From Oehlia diaphana (Eukaryota; Glomeromycota; Glomeromycetes; Glomerales; Glomeraceae): DNA of 20,790 bases. This document shows, one piece after another, positions 1 through 8,489 of this stretch. A program made the position numbers and the translations under genes. The notes below the pieces were generated by a model, which saw nothing but the letters and a program-made list of their open reading frames with translations, was not told the DNA's origin and did no database searches. The DNA lies in the NCBI GenBank assembly GCA_003833135.1, contig QZLH01000923.1, positions 10,483 through 31,272 on the forward strand, in the 5' to 3' direction. Position 1 is the stretch's first letter. Every line of letters starts with the position of its first letter.

Positions 1-511
1 ATAATCATAAAATTTATAATTTAACAAAAAGTTTATTCTTTATTATGTAAGAATATGTCATTATAACACAGTTGTTTATTAAATATAAAATAAAATGATC
101 ATATAAAATCGTAAATATGATATTAAGTAATTATTAACATTAAAATATTTATTAAAAAGTAAAATTTGAAGGTAAAAGAAAAATAGGAAGTGGAGGAACT
201 CCCGTACTAAGTCAAAAGGTTGGGGTTTATATAATAATTTCCATGTTGATCCTTTGATCAACGTAAATAATAATAAATTAATTATAACTTATTACATCAT
301 TATACTATTAGGATGATCTTCATTTCCGATCCAAATTACTTCGAACTATTAATGTTACACAAAATATAGATGATCTGATTTACTAATTTCCGAAGTAAAA
401 ATTTAATCCTAAAATTATGGCACTACACCATATAAACAATCTTATTTAGGAAATTCTATTTATATTACATCCTTATAAAGGGATAAAGATACTTCGATAT
501 TTTCAACATTC
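1..511. other. AT-rich intergenic sequence, no gene seen
   Basis: No open frame here has protein-like composition; the one 60-residue minus-strand frame (79-261) is Phe/Tyr/Leu-rich translation of AT-rich DNA. The right part, about 300-511, lies beyond the stop codon of a transposase-like tail that begins at 512. It may be the decayed 3' flank of that element, but I could not find the second terminal repeat in it. Confidence 0.6.
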
Positions 512-607
512 CTAGTCAATATATTCATCTGAGTCTTCAAAGCTTGCGTATTCCACTAAAATTTCCAAAAGGTCATCACACTTGTTGCTAATTTTATTGG
601 TGAGTCG
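512..607 (-). pseudogene. Possible C-terminal fragment of a Tigger/pogo-type transposase
   Basis: Reading the minus strand, an open frame from 607 to the stop at 512-514 encodes about 31 residues ending in an acidic tail (DDLLEILVEYASFEDSDEYI, then D and stop). Acidic C-termini of this kind are common in Tigger/pogo DDE transposases, and the fragment lies next to a Tigger-like terminus (659-804). The codon just upstream in this frame (608-610) is a stop, so it is only a remnant. No catalytic DDE residues are present. The identification rests on the tail character and the neighbouring terminal repeat, not on a conserved domain. Confidence 0.35.
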
Positions 608-658
608 TCACGTGTTCCGCTAAAAAACTCATTTTGAATATGACTGATTCGTTATTTG

Positions 659-804
659 TTCCGTTATAGCCATTATCGGGAATTTACTAATAAATTCCGT
701 TATATCAAATTTATTTTAATATATGTGATTTGGTTCCGGAAAAAAGTGTCGATATAAGGCCAGTTCCGGTTTATTGGGGTTCCGTTATATCGAATTTCAC
801 TCTG
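659..804 (-). mobile_element. Single terminal/subterminal end of a Tigger/pogo-like DNA transposon
   Basis: Read from 804 leftwards on the minus strand, the sequence starts CAGAGTGAAATTCGATATAA and continues with several copies of a TATAACGGAA-type motif; on the plus strand TTCCGTTATA lies near 659, 695 and 780. The end CAG is followed outside by TA (805-806). CAG ends and TA target sites are the rule in Tc1/mariner-type pogo/Tigger elements. No matching opposite end was found in the window. A transposase-like tail (512-607) lies only about 90 bp inside the subterminal repeats, so most of the coding region must have been deleted. It reads as a dead, internally deleted copy. Confidence 0.5.
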
Positions 805-806
805 TA

Positions 807-1277
807 GTTCCGAGTTTATTATATACAGTACATGAAGCTATCACATTATGACAAAGTTGGGATATTTTGTAATTCATTTATATTAGTGAAGTAAAAGTTC
901 TGAAAAATATTTTTCTAATTACTATATTACCAAAGAAAAATAACATTATGTGCTTTTGAAAAGGCTTCACATACTTACATTATAACGGCTTATTATACGA
1001 TAAGGTTCATATTTCATTATTATTATCAATTCCGTTTTACAAATTAATAATGCTGTGCGTCTATTAGTTAACATGTAATCATTATTGCTTCTTTGTAACT
1101 ATTACATTTGATATAATTTGATCAATTTTATTTATTAAACATAATATGAGTTATAAAAACAGATTAAAATGTTAACAAGTTTAAACAATTAAATAAAATT
1201 TTTAAAATATAAACTAAAAAAATAAAAGTAAATAACAAAGTAAAATTCTCTAAAATTTAACTTAATAAAAATAATAA
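807..1277. other. Intergenic, 3' side of the ML-protein gene
   Basis: AT-rich sequence without a protein-like frame. Because the neighbouring gene at 1278-1724 is on the minus strand, its right part should hold that gene's 3' UTR and polyadenylation region. I see no distinct element. Confidence 0.6.
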
Positions 1278-1724
1278 TTAACTAGTAATATTGCCTAGAA
1301 CACAACTCAACACATTTTTACTATCATCCGTAACCATAATCCCAATAGAGTATGCTGCAGGGAAATTAGCATCTATTAAAATCGTTTTTGTTATGCTTAA
1401 AGATGTAGTTGGACACGTGACTCCCTCCGAAGAACAAATATCGATAATATTTGCCTGGTTAAATACTTTGTTAGCATCAACTAAGGATATCGATAAAGCA
1501 GCACCTGGGTTAATACCACTATCTATGGTTCCGGTAACAGTAAAAGTACAATCTTGTCCAAGAACGGGAGGATCAGGTTGAAGCGATACAGTAATTGGAA
1601 ACTGAGTTCCAACAGGACATTGTTCAAACGTAATAGCTCTTTTATCGAATTGATAGTATGGAATAGCATTGACCATTGAAAGCGTGACCAATAAAATGAC
1701 AACAAAAATAAGATTTTGCTTCAT
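1278..1724 (-). CDS. Secreted ML (MD-2-related lipid-recognition)/NPC2-like domain protein
   Basis: Intronless frame of 148 residues. Residues 1-20 form a classic signal peptide: a Lys near the start, a hydrophobic stretch LIFVVILLVTLSM, and a likely cleavage after VNA. The mature part (about 130 residues) has the size and all-beta look of ML-domain proteins: an early CPVGTQFPITVSL segment, a P-rich turn (PDPPVLGQDC), then TFTVTGTI, and a late Cys before the C-terminus. The five Cys at about 36, 59, 97, 104 and 141 allow two disulfides. An N-glycosylation sequon (NIT) lies at the very end. ML proteins bind single lipids (sterols, phosphatidylglycerol/inositol, lipopolysaccharide) outside the cell or in endolysosomes. 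A TATA-like sequence lies about 115-125 bp upstream. The fold assignment is by pattern and length; the ligand cannot be told. Confidence 0.8.
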   Translation of the reverse strand: MKQNLIFVVILLVTLSMVNAIPYYQFDKRAITFEQCPVGTQFPITVSLQPDPPVLGQDCTFTVTGTIDSGINPGAALSISLVDANKVFNQANIIDICSSEGVTCPTTSLSITKTILIDANFPAAYSIGIMVTDDSKNVLSCVLGNITS

Positions 1725-1838
1725 GATTTCTTTGATGAATGTGATTATCGATGGGCGATTTTGAAGATATTAGTGATATTAGTTAAATTGATTGTAAATT
1801 TGTAATTATTCGTTATCAGTGTGAGTTGAAATTTCTGC

Positions 1839-1848
1839 TTATTTTATA
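1839..1848 (-). promoter_or_regulatory. TATA-like box upstream of the ML-protein gene
   Basis: The minus strand reads TATAAAATAA here, 115-125 nt before the ATG at 1724. It is the most TATA-like sequence in the immediate upstream region. In DNA this AT-rich, chance occurrence is likely, so the call is tentative. Confidence 0.3.
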
Positions 1849-2189
1849 AGAAAAAAAATAAAAGTTTGTGAACCATCTTTCTCCTAAAATAGTATTTATT
1901 CTCTTTTAAAAAATTTCATTGACGTGAGAAAACATTCGGAGAACGCCATGGTATAACGCGCAATAAACGATTATTCAAGAAAAAAAAAATGCATGGTATT
2001 TTTTGCTTGATGTACTATTTAATAATTTATGTGCAATAAGTACAATAAAAGTCAAATATTATCAAGGCGCTTAATAGATATGACATGAAAAATTTTTAAT
2101 TTCCACAATACTTAATATTGTATGAACTTAAAAGAGAAATAGGAAAATAAATCGTAATATGCAGAAAATGGTTGGATTATTTAAGATAA

Positions 2190-2305
2190 TTCCGACTTCT
2201 CCGATTTTTTTAAAAAAAATTGCTTTCTCGTGTACAAAGAAAAAAAATGCAGTTTTACTTTCTATGGTTCCGCAAAATTTTGATTGATCCATCGGAGTAT
2301 CGGAG
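2190..2305. repeat. Possible MITE-like element with imperfect terminal inverted repeats
   Basis: TTCCGACTTCTCCGAT at 2190-2205 faces ATCGGAGTATCGGAG at 2291-2305; the reverse complement of the latter, CTCCGATACTCCGAT, matches it at most positions. The interior holds A/T runs and no coding frame. No clear target-site duplication was seen. Confidence 0.35.
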
Positions 2306-2581
2306 GCTAATTGAAATTTGTTCCTAAAAAAATTTTTTTACTATACATGGAATTTCATTGAAATTTGCAGCTTTTTGACATTTATGTTTAATTCAATCAA
2401 AAATTTGAATATTATGTTATGCATGTAAGATATCTTATGCGTCGATTTTTTTTTTCTTTTAAAAAAAAAAGAATAAAGGCACTCTCGTCAAATTGATCGG
2501 CAACAATTCGAAATCGTGTTACTGTAAAATCAACGCCTTATTATATTAAAAGAGCCTTATCCATATGCAGTACACTTAGAT

Positions 2582-2583
<2 letters not shown>

Positions 2584-2614
<31 letters not shown>
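2584..2614. repeat. (TA)n microsatellite
   Basis: An uninterrupted alternating TA tract of about 30 nt, preceded by two GATA units. It is a simple repeat and likely variable in length between strains. Confidence 0.95.
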
Positions 2615-2617
<3 letters not shown>

Positions 2618-2710
2618 CTTTCTCAAAAGAATTTTTTCTTTTATTCCAGATATAGTATCTTATTGAGAGAACAATTTTGGAAATGTGTTACTTAATTAGG
2701 AGTATTTTAA

Positions 2711-2730
2711 ATCACGTGATGCACGTGATA
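2711..2730. promoter_or_regulatory. Paired CACGTG (E-box/Cbf1-like) sites
   Basis: ATCACGTGATGCACGTGATA holds two CACGTGAT units 9 nt apart; the first is the 10-nt perfect palindrome ATCACGTGAT. CACGTG is bound by bHLH factors such as Cbf1 in fungi. It lies between the ML gene and the retroelement, far from any start codon on the right strand, so its target is unclear. The same palindrome recurs at 19229. Confidence 0.35.
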
Positions 2731-2876
2731 TGGAATTTAACGCTATGTTTTCAATATATTTACTCATGCACACATTAATATTAGCACTAGACGTCAATTA
2801 TTTACTAATAATTTTTTAATTTGGAAAATTATATTTCTAATTATTTATTCAGCGAAACATCATTATATCTTTATAC

Positions 2877-3380
2877 AAAGTCAAAGCACACGCCAACGAC
2901 AAACACGATGAAGCTGACCAACTTGATGTTTAACCACAGAACCACTTATCATTAACAGTAAATATTTCGGAGCTAGCTCCTTAGGTTTCAAACGTCAGAA
3001 AATGGAGTAATACCCCCCTACAGGCACGACTTTTTAACAGTTTATTAAACCACGAATCCTTAAATCAATTCCACGACTTCACCAAAGATAAACAAATAGA
3101 CTGGTTTCTTCACCACATTATGGTTAAACTAAAAGCATTCGACTCACCTACAAGCGAAAGCCTATCCAAACATCAAAGATCCAAAATTAAGAAATCGAAC
3201 TTAATTATTCCGACCACTGATATTTTTACGTAGGAATTACCCGAAACTTTATCCTCCGCAACCCATTATACTGTATGTCAGGAATGTAAAATTTCACTCG
3301 ACACCAACGATCATGTAACCCTCTGCCCCGCGCATAGACAAGATATTATACAAGTTTTATTGAAACATAAAGAAATTTAA
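2877..3380 (+). pseudogene. C-terminal remnant of a LINE ORF2 (RNase H end plus Cys/His-rich segment)
   Basis: One plus-strand frame runs from 2877 to the stop at 3378-3380 (168 codons) with several internal stops, near 2931, 2982 and 3231. It opens with KVKAHANDKHDEADQL, which fits the last RNase H motif (KAHxxxxxNExADxLA) of reverse-transcriptase polyproteins. The middle contains LQARLFNSLLNHESLNQF and a DKQIDW motif, which I recall from Rhizophagus non-LTR elements. The end carries a Cys/His cluster (CQECKISL, then TLCPAHRQD) typical of the zinc-knuckle tail after RNase H. The reverse-transcriptase and endonuclease parts are absent, so the copy is truncated and dead. Confidence 0.65.
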
Positions 3381-3840
3381 AAGCCCTCTTAATAAACAAC
3401 AGTGACAGCTCATTCAATCGGATATACCTAATCGAATTGATAATTCATCGCTATTCAAGAATATCAATAAGGTATCTAACGCTCGACCAACGTTCGATTA
3501 CGACCATCCAGTATTCTGTTAAATCATCACATCATACCGACGGAGCTATCCTTTTTATTCTACAGTTATTTGGGTAAACAAAAATTCGTAAATTCGTACG
3601 AAGCTTTTTCTTCACTTCATCAACCCTTTTATCAAAGACCTACAAGAGGCGATATGGCAGAAACGCCAGACTTCATTCAAAAATTGGAAAAGAGTATGAA
3701 CATCACCAAAAGAAAAAAATTGAACTACCGGTCTCGCCATCAAAATTCCATAGACGCTCTAGTAAGAGGAAGTGAATGGAAAAATCAATTGGAGTATTCA
3801 CACCGACGCAATCAACACCACCATACATAAAGAAAGGACG
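3381..3840 (+). pseudogene. Frame-shifted extreme C-terminal part of the same LINE ORF
   Basis: Protein-like segments continue in alternating frames. From 3616 one frame reads FINPFIKDLQEAIWQKRQ and a following NWK. Just after, the other frame (in phase with 3570) reads EKSMNITKRKKLNYRSR. Together they resemble the end of Glomeromycotina LINE proteins (an IW motif, then WE..NIT.K.K), so at least one frameshift separates them. The longer open frame 3570-3830 uses a TTG start and is not itself a gene. Confidence 0.5.
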
Positions 3841-4269
3841 CTGGTATTTTCCTCCGGCCTATATCAAAGACCACGATAACTACTTCGATATGCAGGCCCA
3901 CATTAGATGGCTTGACCTCGTCTAACTTTTTGCATTCGGGTAGTTGGTTCTCATATAGAATTCTTTATTTTTTAATGATCGTATCATAATCGATTCTTTT
4001 TCTTACAATGGGATTTTATCAAATTTTACTTTAATATAATTTTATAGTTTATATAGGGTTTTTCTTGGAATAATTTACTTTTTTTCTTTTTTTTTTAATT
4101 TGGGTTTTGTTTATATTTTTCTTTTTTTTTTTTTTTTTCTTTTTCTTCGGTTCGAATACCGCCTTTAGATTCTGATAGGGTTTACTGGTTTTATTTCCGC
4201 AGATCATCATGCTGTGGCACCAAAATTCACATGATGAATCCTTAAATGTCTAAGATAAAAAAAAAAAAA

Positions 4270-4793
4270 TTGAGAAATTTATTGTTTAAAACTTTACTTT
4301 GAGGCAGCGTCATATTTGAAGGTATGCATACATATGTATTCGAGAATTTCAAGTCATATACTACGTTATTTAACAAATATGACCACTTAAAATTATGTTT
4401 TCATGTATTTTATACGTTTAAAACTACTTATTTTATATAATTCTAATATTTTCTCTTGCTTTTAGTCCACATATTACTATGATCTCTTTCTATTTTCATG
4501 AGGAGTAACCCATAAATTAATTTCAAATGGTGGAAGTTTTGGTATATGTATTCTTATCTAGTTTTTCAATCTGAGTGCATAAAACAAACTCTTACGTTAG
4601 TTTGCAAATATATAAAAAAAATAGCATACAATTACCAGAACAATAGGTAATAATGGCTTTTTAGAAGGATTTATATAGCAGATAGATTATTTTAGGTTAA
4701 ATTTTTCATTTTTAGATCTTTTCTATTTGTACGTAAGTTACGCTTGTTTTTAGCCAAAAAACCATCACTTTGACAATAATAATTGAGTAATTT
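4270..4793. other. AT-rich intergenic sequence, nothing recognised
   Basis: No protein-like frame, RNA gene or clear repeat was found between the poly-A end of the retroelement and the inverted-repeat element starting near 4794. Confidence 0.6.
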
Positions 4794-4931
4794 TCATGAG
4801 TGAACCAGTATCGCCCCAAGATTTCTAAGTAAAAATGAAAACGGTGGGGTGTGACGGCTGTGACGCGGGTGACATTTTATGCAGGTCACGTGGGGGCGAA
4901 AAATCTTGGGGCGACGCTGACATCATGATTT
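4794..4931. repeat. MITE-like element with inverted repeats and GTGAC repeats
   Basis: TCGCCCCAAGATTT (4811-4824) and AAATCTTGGGGCGA (4901-4914) are perfect 14-nt inverted repeats. The similarity continues outward imperfectly to TCATGA-type ends at about 4794 and 4931. The interior is strikingly G+C-rich for this window and contains three GTGAC units at 9-nt spacing (4851, 4860, 4869), then an opposite GGTCACGT at 4884-4891. There is no coding capacity. It could be a MITE, a folded non-coding RNA, or both. Confidence 0.6.
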
Positions 4932-5228
4932 ATGATAATTTTGATTTGCCTATTTAGTTTATTTTTTGCAATAAAAATTTCCCCGAATTTATATACTGTA
5001 GTAATTTTCTGTCGACCATAGGCGGATCGGATCTTAATATGATTCTTCATAAAAATTCACATATATATAAATATTTAAATTTAACTTATCTTTTATTAAT
5101 AAGTTACATCTTGATGTCTTAATTAAAAAAAATAGAAAAAGTTGGCTTAATGAAATTTTTATATTAAAAAAAAAAAAAATTAAATAAATAGAATAAAGCT
5201 TAAAAATAAAAGTTTACAAAGTGGGTTT

Positions 5229-5390
5229 AAAAATCCCATATACTGTATTGATTAAAATTTTAAAGATACGATTGAAGATAAAGTGAAACATTAAAAGAAA
5301 CGAAAATATTCTATAATCCTTTTTGAAACTATAATAATCTATATACATATTATAATCTTTTTACATATTATATCATAAAATAAATTTTTT
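5229..5390. repeat. Tandem duplication, copy 1
   Basis: About 162 nt, starting AAAAATCCCATATACTGTATT and ending in TAAATTTTTT. It is matched by the directly following copy over its whole length with a few substitutions and short indels. Shared blocks include TTTTAAAGATACGATTG, AAACATTAAAAGAAACGAAA and AATCTATATACATATTATAA. Confidence 0.85.
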
Positions 5391-5549
5391 AAAAATCTCA
5401 TATATTGATTCAAATTTTAAAGATACGATTGGAGATAAGTGAAACATTAAAAGAAACGAAAATATTCTATAATCTTTTTTGAAACGATAATAATCTATAT
5501 ACATATTATAATCTTTTTATACAGTATATTATATCAAAATAAATTTTTT
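5391..5549. repeat. Tandem duplication, copy 2
   Basis: About 159 nt, directly abutting copy 1 and lying just past the 3' end of the minus-strand kinase pseudogene, which stops at 5663. The small number of differences suggests a fairly recent duplication. A shorter echo of the AAACGAAAA block occurs near 5590. Confidence 0.85.
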
Positions 5550-5662
5550 ATCATAGCCTTATACGGTATATTCATAAAAAAAAAGAAGGAAACGAAAAAG
5601 TTTGAATATAATCATTGTCATCGAATTATATTTTTCTTTTTGCAAAGAATTTCAGATTGACA

Positions 5663-7117
5663 TTATGACGAAGTGTTAATTAATTCAGGGAAATACAAGA
5701 GTCTGCTCGTATAAAAAGCTTGGGAATGGATCTTTTGTTGTTGAAATTTATTTTGCTCTAAATCTGAGAATTTATTCTCTTCAGCAATATTAAATTGGTC
5801 AAATAATTCAGATGGATCTGGGTCATCATAGATAGCAATTATCCAACTTCCCAGTAATTCAGACAATTTAGATGCAGTAGGACGTTTTGTAGGATCAGGA
5901 TGCCAACATTGTGTCATTAATTGAATATAAACTTTTGGAGTTCCATCAATAATTTCAGGGCGAAGACCAAAGCAAATTTCACTAGCTAATCTGAGATCAT
6001 GCGGTCTATCGCACCATGGACGAGTACTCGCAGAAAGAATCCACATAATAATTCCAAAACTATAAATATCCGAAGCCATCGTTGGTAGATTTCCCTTCAA
6101 GACTTCAGGAGCAACATAAGGAAGAACTCCATATATTTTATTGGTATCTTTTTTATCAATTGGACCATGTAATCCTACATCCGCAATACATATATCATTT
6201 AGTTCACTTTCAACCAATAAATTACCTCCATGAAGATACCCATGAATTAATCCATTTTCGTGAATATTTTCAATCCCACCCGATATCCCCAAAGCATATC
6301 TACAATATCTCTCCAACACAGCATTCCTTGTGCTTTATCAAGATATGAATGCAAATCTCCATTCTCGTAATATCTCATAACGAACATGTAGTTTGAAGTA
6401 AGATCTTTTGTAATTCCATAACAATCTGCAGTATTTCCGCTTTGTAAGCTTCGATGATATTCATAAAGCTATAAAAAATTATGTAAATTAAAATAAACTC
6501 ATAAAATTCAAATATTCAATGATAAACAAACACTTTAAACTATATATTACTTGTTTATAATATTCTTCACTAATATTTTGTGAATTGTTAAGTCTCTTAA
6601 GAGCAACTTTTACAGGTCCATTACGCGTCCATTTTTCAGCTTCTTCATCCCATACCCATCTAGGACCTTCTTTCCAAACTGCTGAAAAAATTGTGCTAAA
6701 TGCGCCTCCTTTATTTGTGTCTTCCATGAGATCAAATTGGTCGAAGTTAACATATTCCAAGTAATCCACGCAATCATTCGCGTGCAACTGTGTGTGTTTA
6801 ATAAAATTGTTCATATTAATATTTCCACTCGTCCAGTTTTTGAAATTATCTTATAGAGCATTAATTTCACAATCTTTACACCATCCAACGCTACTTCGTT
6901 CTTTCCCACAATCTAAACATTTTCCAAAGTCAATATTTGATTTTGTTTTTGACTCATTCTCAATAAAATCCATATAATTTAGATCCCCATCTTGTCGAGA
7001 AGACATATTTAGACATTCTAAGAAAAGAAAAAAATTTGGTAAGTTACACAAGCCATTAAAAAATTGATTTATAAATGGTTTGTTTGTATATTCAATTCGC
7101 GTCCGCTTCATACTCAT
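5663..7117 (-). pseudogene. Kinase-like gene (TKL-like pseudokinase) broken by a stop and a frameshift
   Basis: Exon 1 is 7117-6551, an intron is 6550-6469 (82 nt, GTAATA...TATAG, phase 0), and exon 2 is 6468-5663. A possible alternative start is the Met at 7006. The N-terminus carries a zinc-ribbon-like CLDC (residues 67-70) and CKDC (80-83) followed by NFKNWTSGN, as in expanded Glomeromycotina kinases. Kinase features: degenerate glycine loop KGGAFSTIFSA, beta3 Lys in VKVALKRL, HGYLHGGN in place of HRDLKxxN, DVG for DFG, APE in YVAPEVLKG, DIYSFGIIMW and a CW...RPTA C-lobe. The C-terminal tail AFYTSRLLYF is also familiar from those families. Two lesions: an in-frame TAA at 6851-6853 between NAL and DNFKNW, and a missing base near 6287-6290, where the frame of MLCWRDIVDMLW passes to that of GISGGIENIH. 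The catalytic-loop Asp is absent, so even an intact product may be a pseudokinase. Confidence 0.8.
6469..6550 (-). other. Intron of the kinase-like gene
   Basis: The donor GTAATA follows codon CAA (EEYYKQ) and the acceptor TTTTTTATAG precedes CTTTATGAA (LYEYHRSL). Both sides are phase 0, and removing the 82 nt joins kinase N-lobe sequence without a gap. Length and borders match the introns of the large gene in this window. Confidence 0.85.
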
Positions 7118-7189
7118 ATGTATATTTATAGTGAAATAGAGGATCTACAGATTCTGTCCATCTTATGATCTACATGATCATGAGTCTTA

Positions 7190-7324
7190 TTGTGCCCGAT
7201 GTGCCCAAATTAAATTATCAGCCCACCTTTATAATGCCTTAAGAATACTCTTGCATTACTTTTCAACATATAGTATCATCGATGATTATCGTCAGTTTGG
7301 GGCATATTGAGATTTCGGGCACAA
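7190..7324. repeat. Short inverted-repeat (MITE-like) element
   Basis: TTGTGCCCGA (7190-7199) is the exact reverse complement of TCGGGCACAA (7315-7324). The similarity extends inward imperfectly: TGTGCCCAAATT on the left against the complement of TTGGGGCATA on the right. The interior is non-coding. It lies just upstream of the kinase-like gene, so it could sit in that gene's promoter. Confidence 0.45.
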
Positions 7325-7853
7325 CAAGTGTATGTTATAAAATAGTTATTGTAGTTATTACAGTGTATATACACCAGCAGTGGAACGTGTGCTGTAAGAG
7401 CAGCAAAAGTACAGACTTGACTTACATATATCTTATTAAATATATGAGGGGTTAAGTCAATCACATTTACATTTTGCGCGGAAGTGATTTCATTACGCAA
7501 GATGAAAATACAAACAAACCATTTTATTTCTTAAACACAAACTTATCGGAAATTAAATGGAAAAACTTACAATTAACAACAATGTTTAGTTTTTTTTTTT
7601 AATGGGAGAGGACAGAGGAGTTCAGCTCTGAGCTAATGAATAATTTTTAGCTACTTTTATATGTTTTTAACCCTTTCACGGTTAGTAAAACATGCAAGTT
7701 TAATTAAATCAATCACTCTGAATTAATGTATTTGTTTTGATGATCACACGTGCGTCTTCTAAAAATTTGTCTCTAGAATTAACTACTTTTTTTTAAGCAG
7801 GTATATAAATTGTATTGTTTTGTGTTACTAACTTTAAAATAATCATCCTTATG

Positions 7854-7869
7854 AAGTTCACGTGAACTT
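7854..7869. promoter_or_regulatory. 16-nt perfect palindrome with a CACGTG core
   Basis: AAGTTCACGTGAACTT is fully self-complementary, with an E-box hexamer at its centre. A palindrome of this length is unlikely by chance in AT-rich DNA and could bind a dimeric factor. No adjacent start codon supports a target gene. Confidence 0.3.
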
Positions 7870-8186
7870 AACTAATTGGTTATGTGAATGAACGAATGAT
7901 ATTTTTAAATTTGCACATGCAAAGAAAAAAAAATTCTTTTTTCGATATTCATTTTAATTAATTAAATGCAAGAATTTATTGGTGAAAGAATCATTGTAAT
8001 AGAATTTAGAACGATAAACAAGATTAATTAGCATATTATAATTGAAAAATTAGATTAGATGATTTTTGTTTCATGAATTAATACGAAGATAACTTTTTCT
8101 GACAAATATTGCATTAAAATTAACGTCATGTCGCATAATATAAATAAAGTGATTGGTAAATATAATAATTCATATTTTCAATAAAT

Positions 8187-8204
8187 AGGTCAAATAGTTG
8201 ACCT
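8187..8204. repeat. Short inverted repeat
   Basis: AGGTCAA, a 4-nt spacer, then TTGACCT form a perfect 7-nt inverted repeat. It could be a factor-binding site; nothing nearby tells its use. Confidence 0.25.
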
Positions 8205-8462
8205 GTTTGTCGTTTCGAAGAATCTTTCAAATAATAACTTTGTGAAAATTATCTGAGGACAGCATTTCAACGGAAGTGAATATTTAATTAGAATCACGAT
8301 ACCGCATATATTGGCAAATTTGATTCATTCTCTTTAAATGCAAGACTTAATAAAACTCAGTCTTCACATTTTCACACTGAAACAACGAAATCTGTATCTG
8401 TAAAATTATTTAAGGAAATACTTAATTTTTATTACATTTAAATCTTTATATTTCATATGACA

Positions 8463-8489
8463 TCAGGCCGAAATAGTCGGAAGACCTGA
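8463..8489. repeat. Bulged hairpin
   Basis: TCAGGCCGA, loop AATAG, TCGG, bulge AAGA, CCTGA can fold into a 9-bp stem with one 4-nt bulge. It is more GC-rich than its surroundings. No gene is adjacent. Confidence 0.25.

Larger units (their letters stand above)
2877..4269 (+). mobile_element. 5'-truncated non-LTR (LINE-type) retrotransposon with poly-A tail
   Basis: The two ORF2 remnants above are followed by about 400 bp of pyrimidine-rich 3' sequence, with long T-rich tracts at about 4078-4145, and a terminal A run at 4257-4269. That order on one strand is the normal 3' half of a LINE copy. The 5' boundary is not sharp; recognisable coding begins at 2877. No confident target-site duplication was found. 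Base composition is less AT-rich than the surroundings, in line with an inserted element. Confidence 0.6.

Noticed and set aside
1291..1581. Plus-strand frame of 96 codons
   Set aside because: It is antisense to the ML-protein gene, whose signal peptide and domain pattern are clear.
3570..3830. 86-codon frame as an independent gene
   Set aside because: It starts at TTG and its content is the frame-shifted end of a LINE protein.
4140..4220. tRNA gene
   Set aside because: A B-box-like string is present, but no acceptor, D or anticodon arm can be folded.
6082..6348. Plus-strand frame of 88 codons
   Set aside because: It is a shadow of the kinase C-lobe on the other strand.
6821..6902. An intron that would remove the TAA in the kinase-like gene
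   Set aside because: The only candidate is 30 nt long, far shorter than the other introns, and it would cut the CKDC pair.
7276..7500. 74-codon minus-strand frame upstream of the kinase-like gene
   Set aside because: There is no domain, the composition is odd, and it overlaps the inverted-repeat element at 7190-7324.
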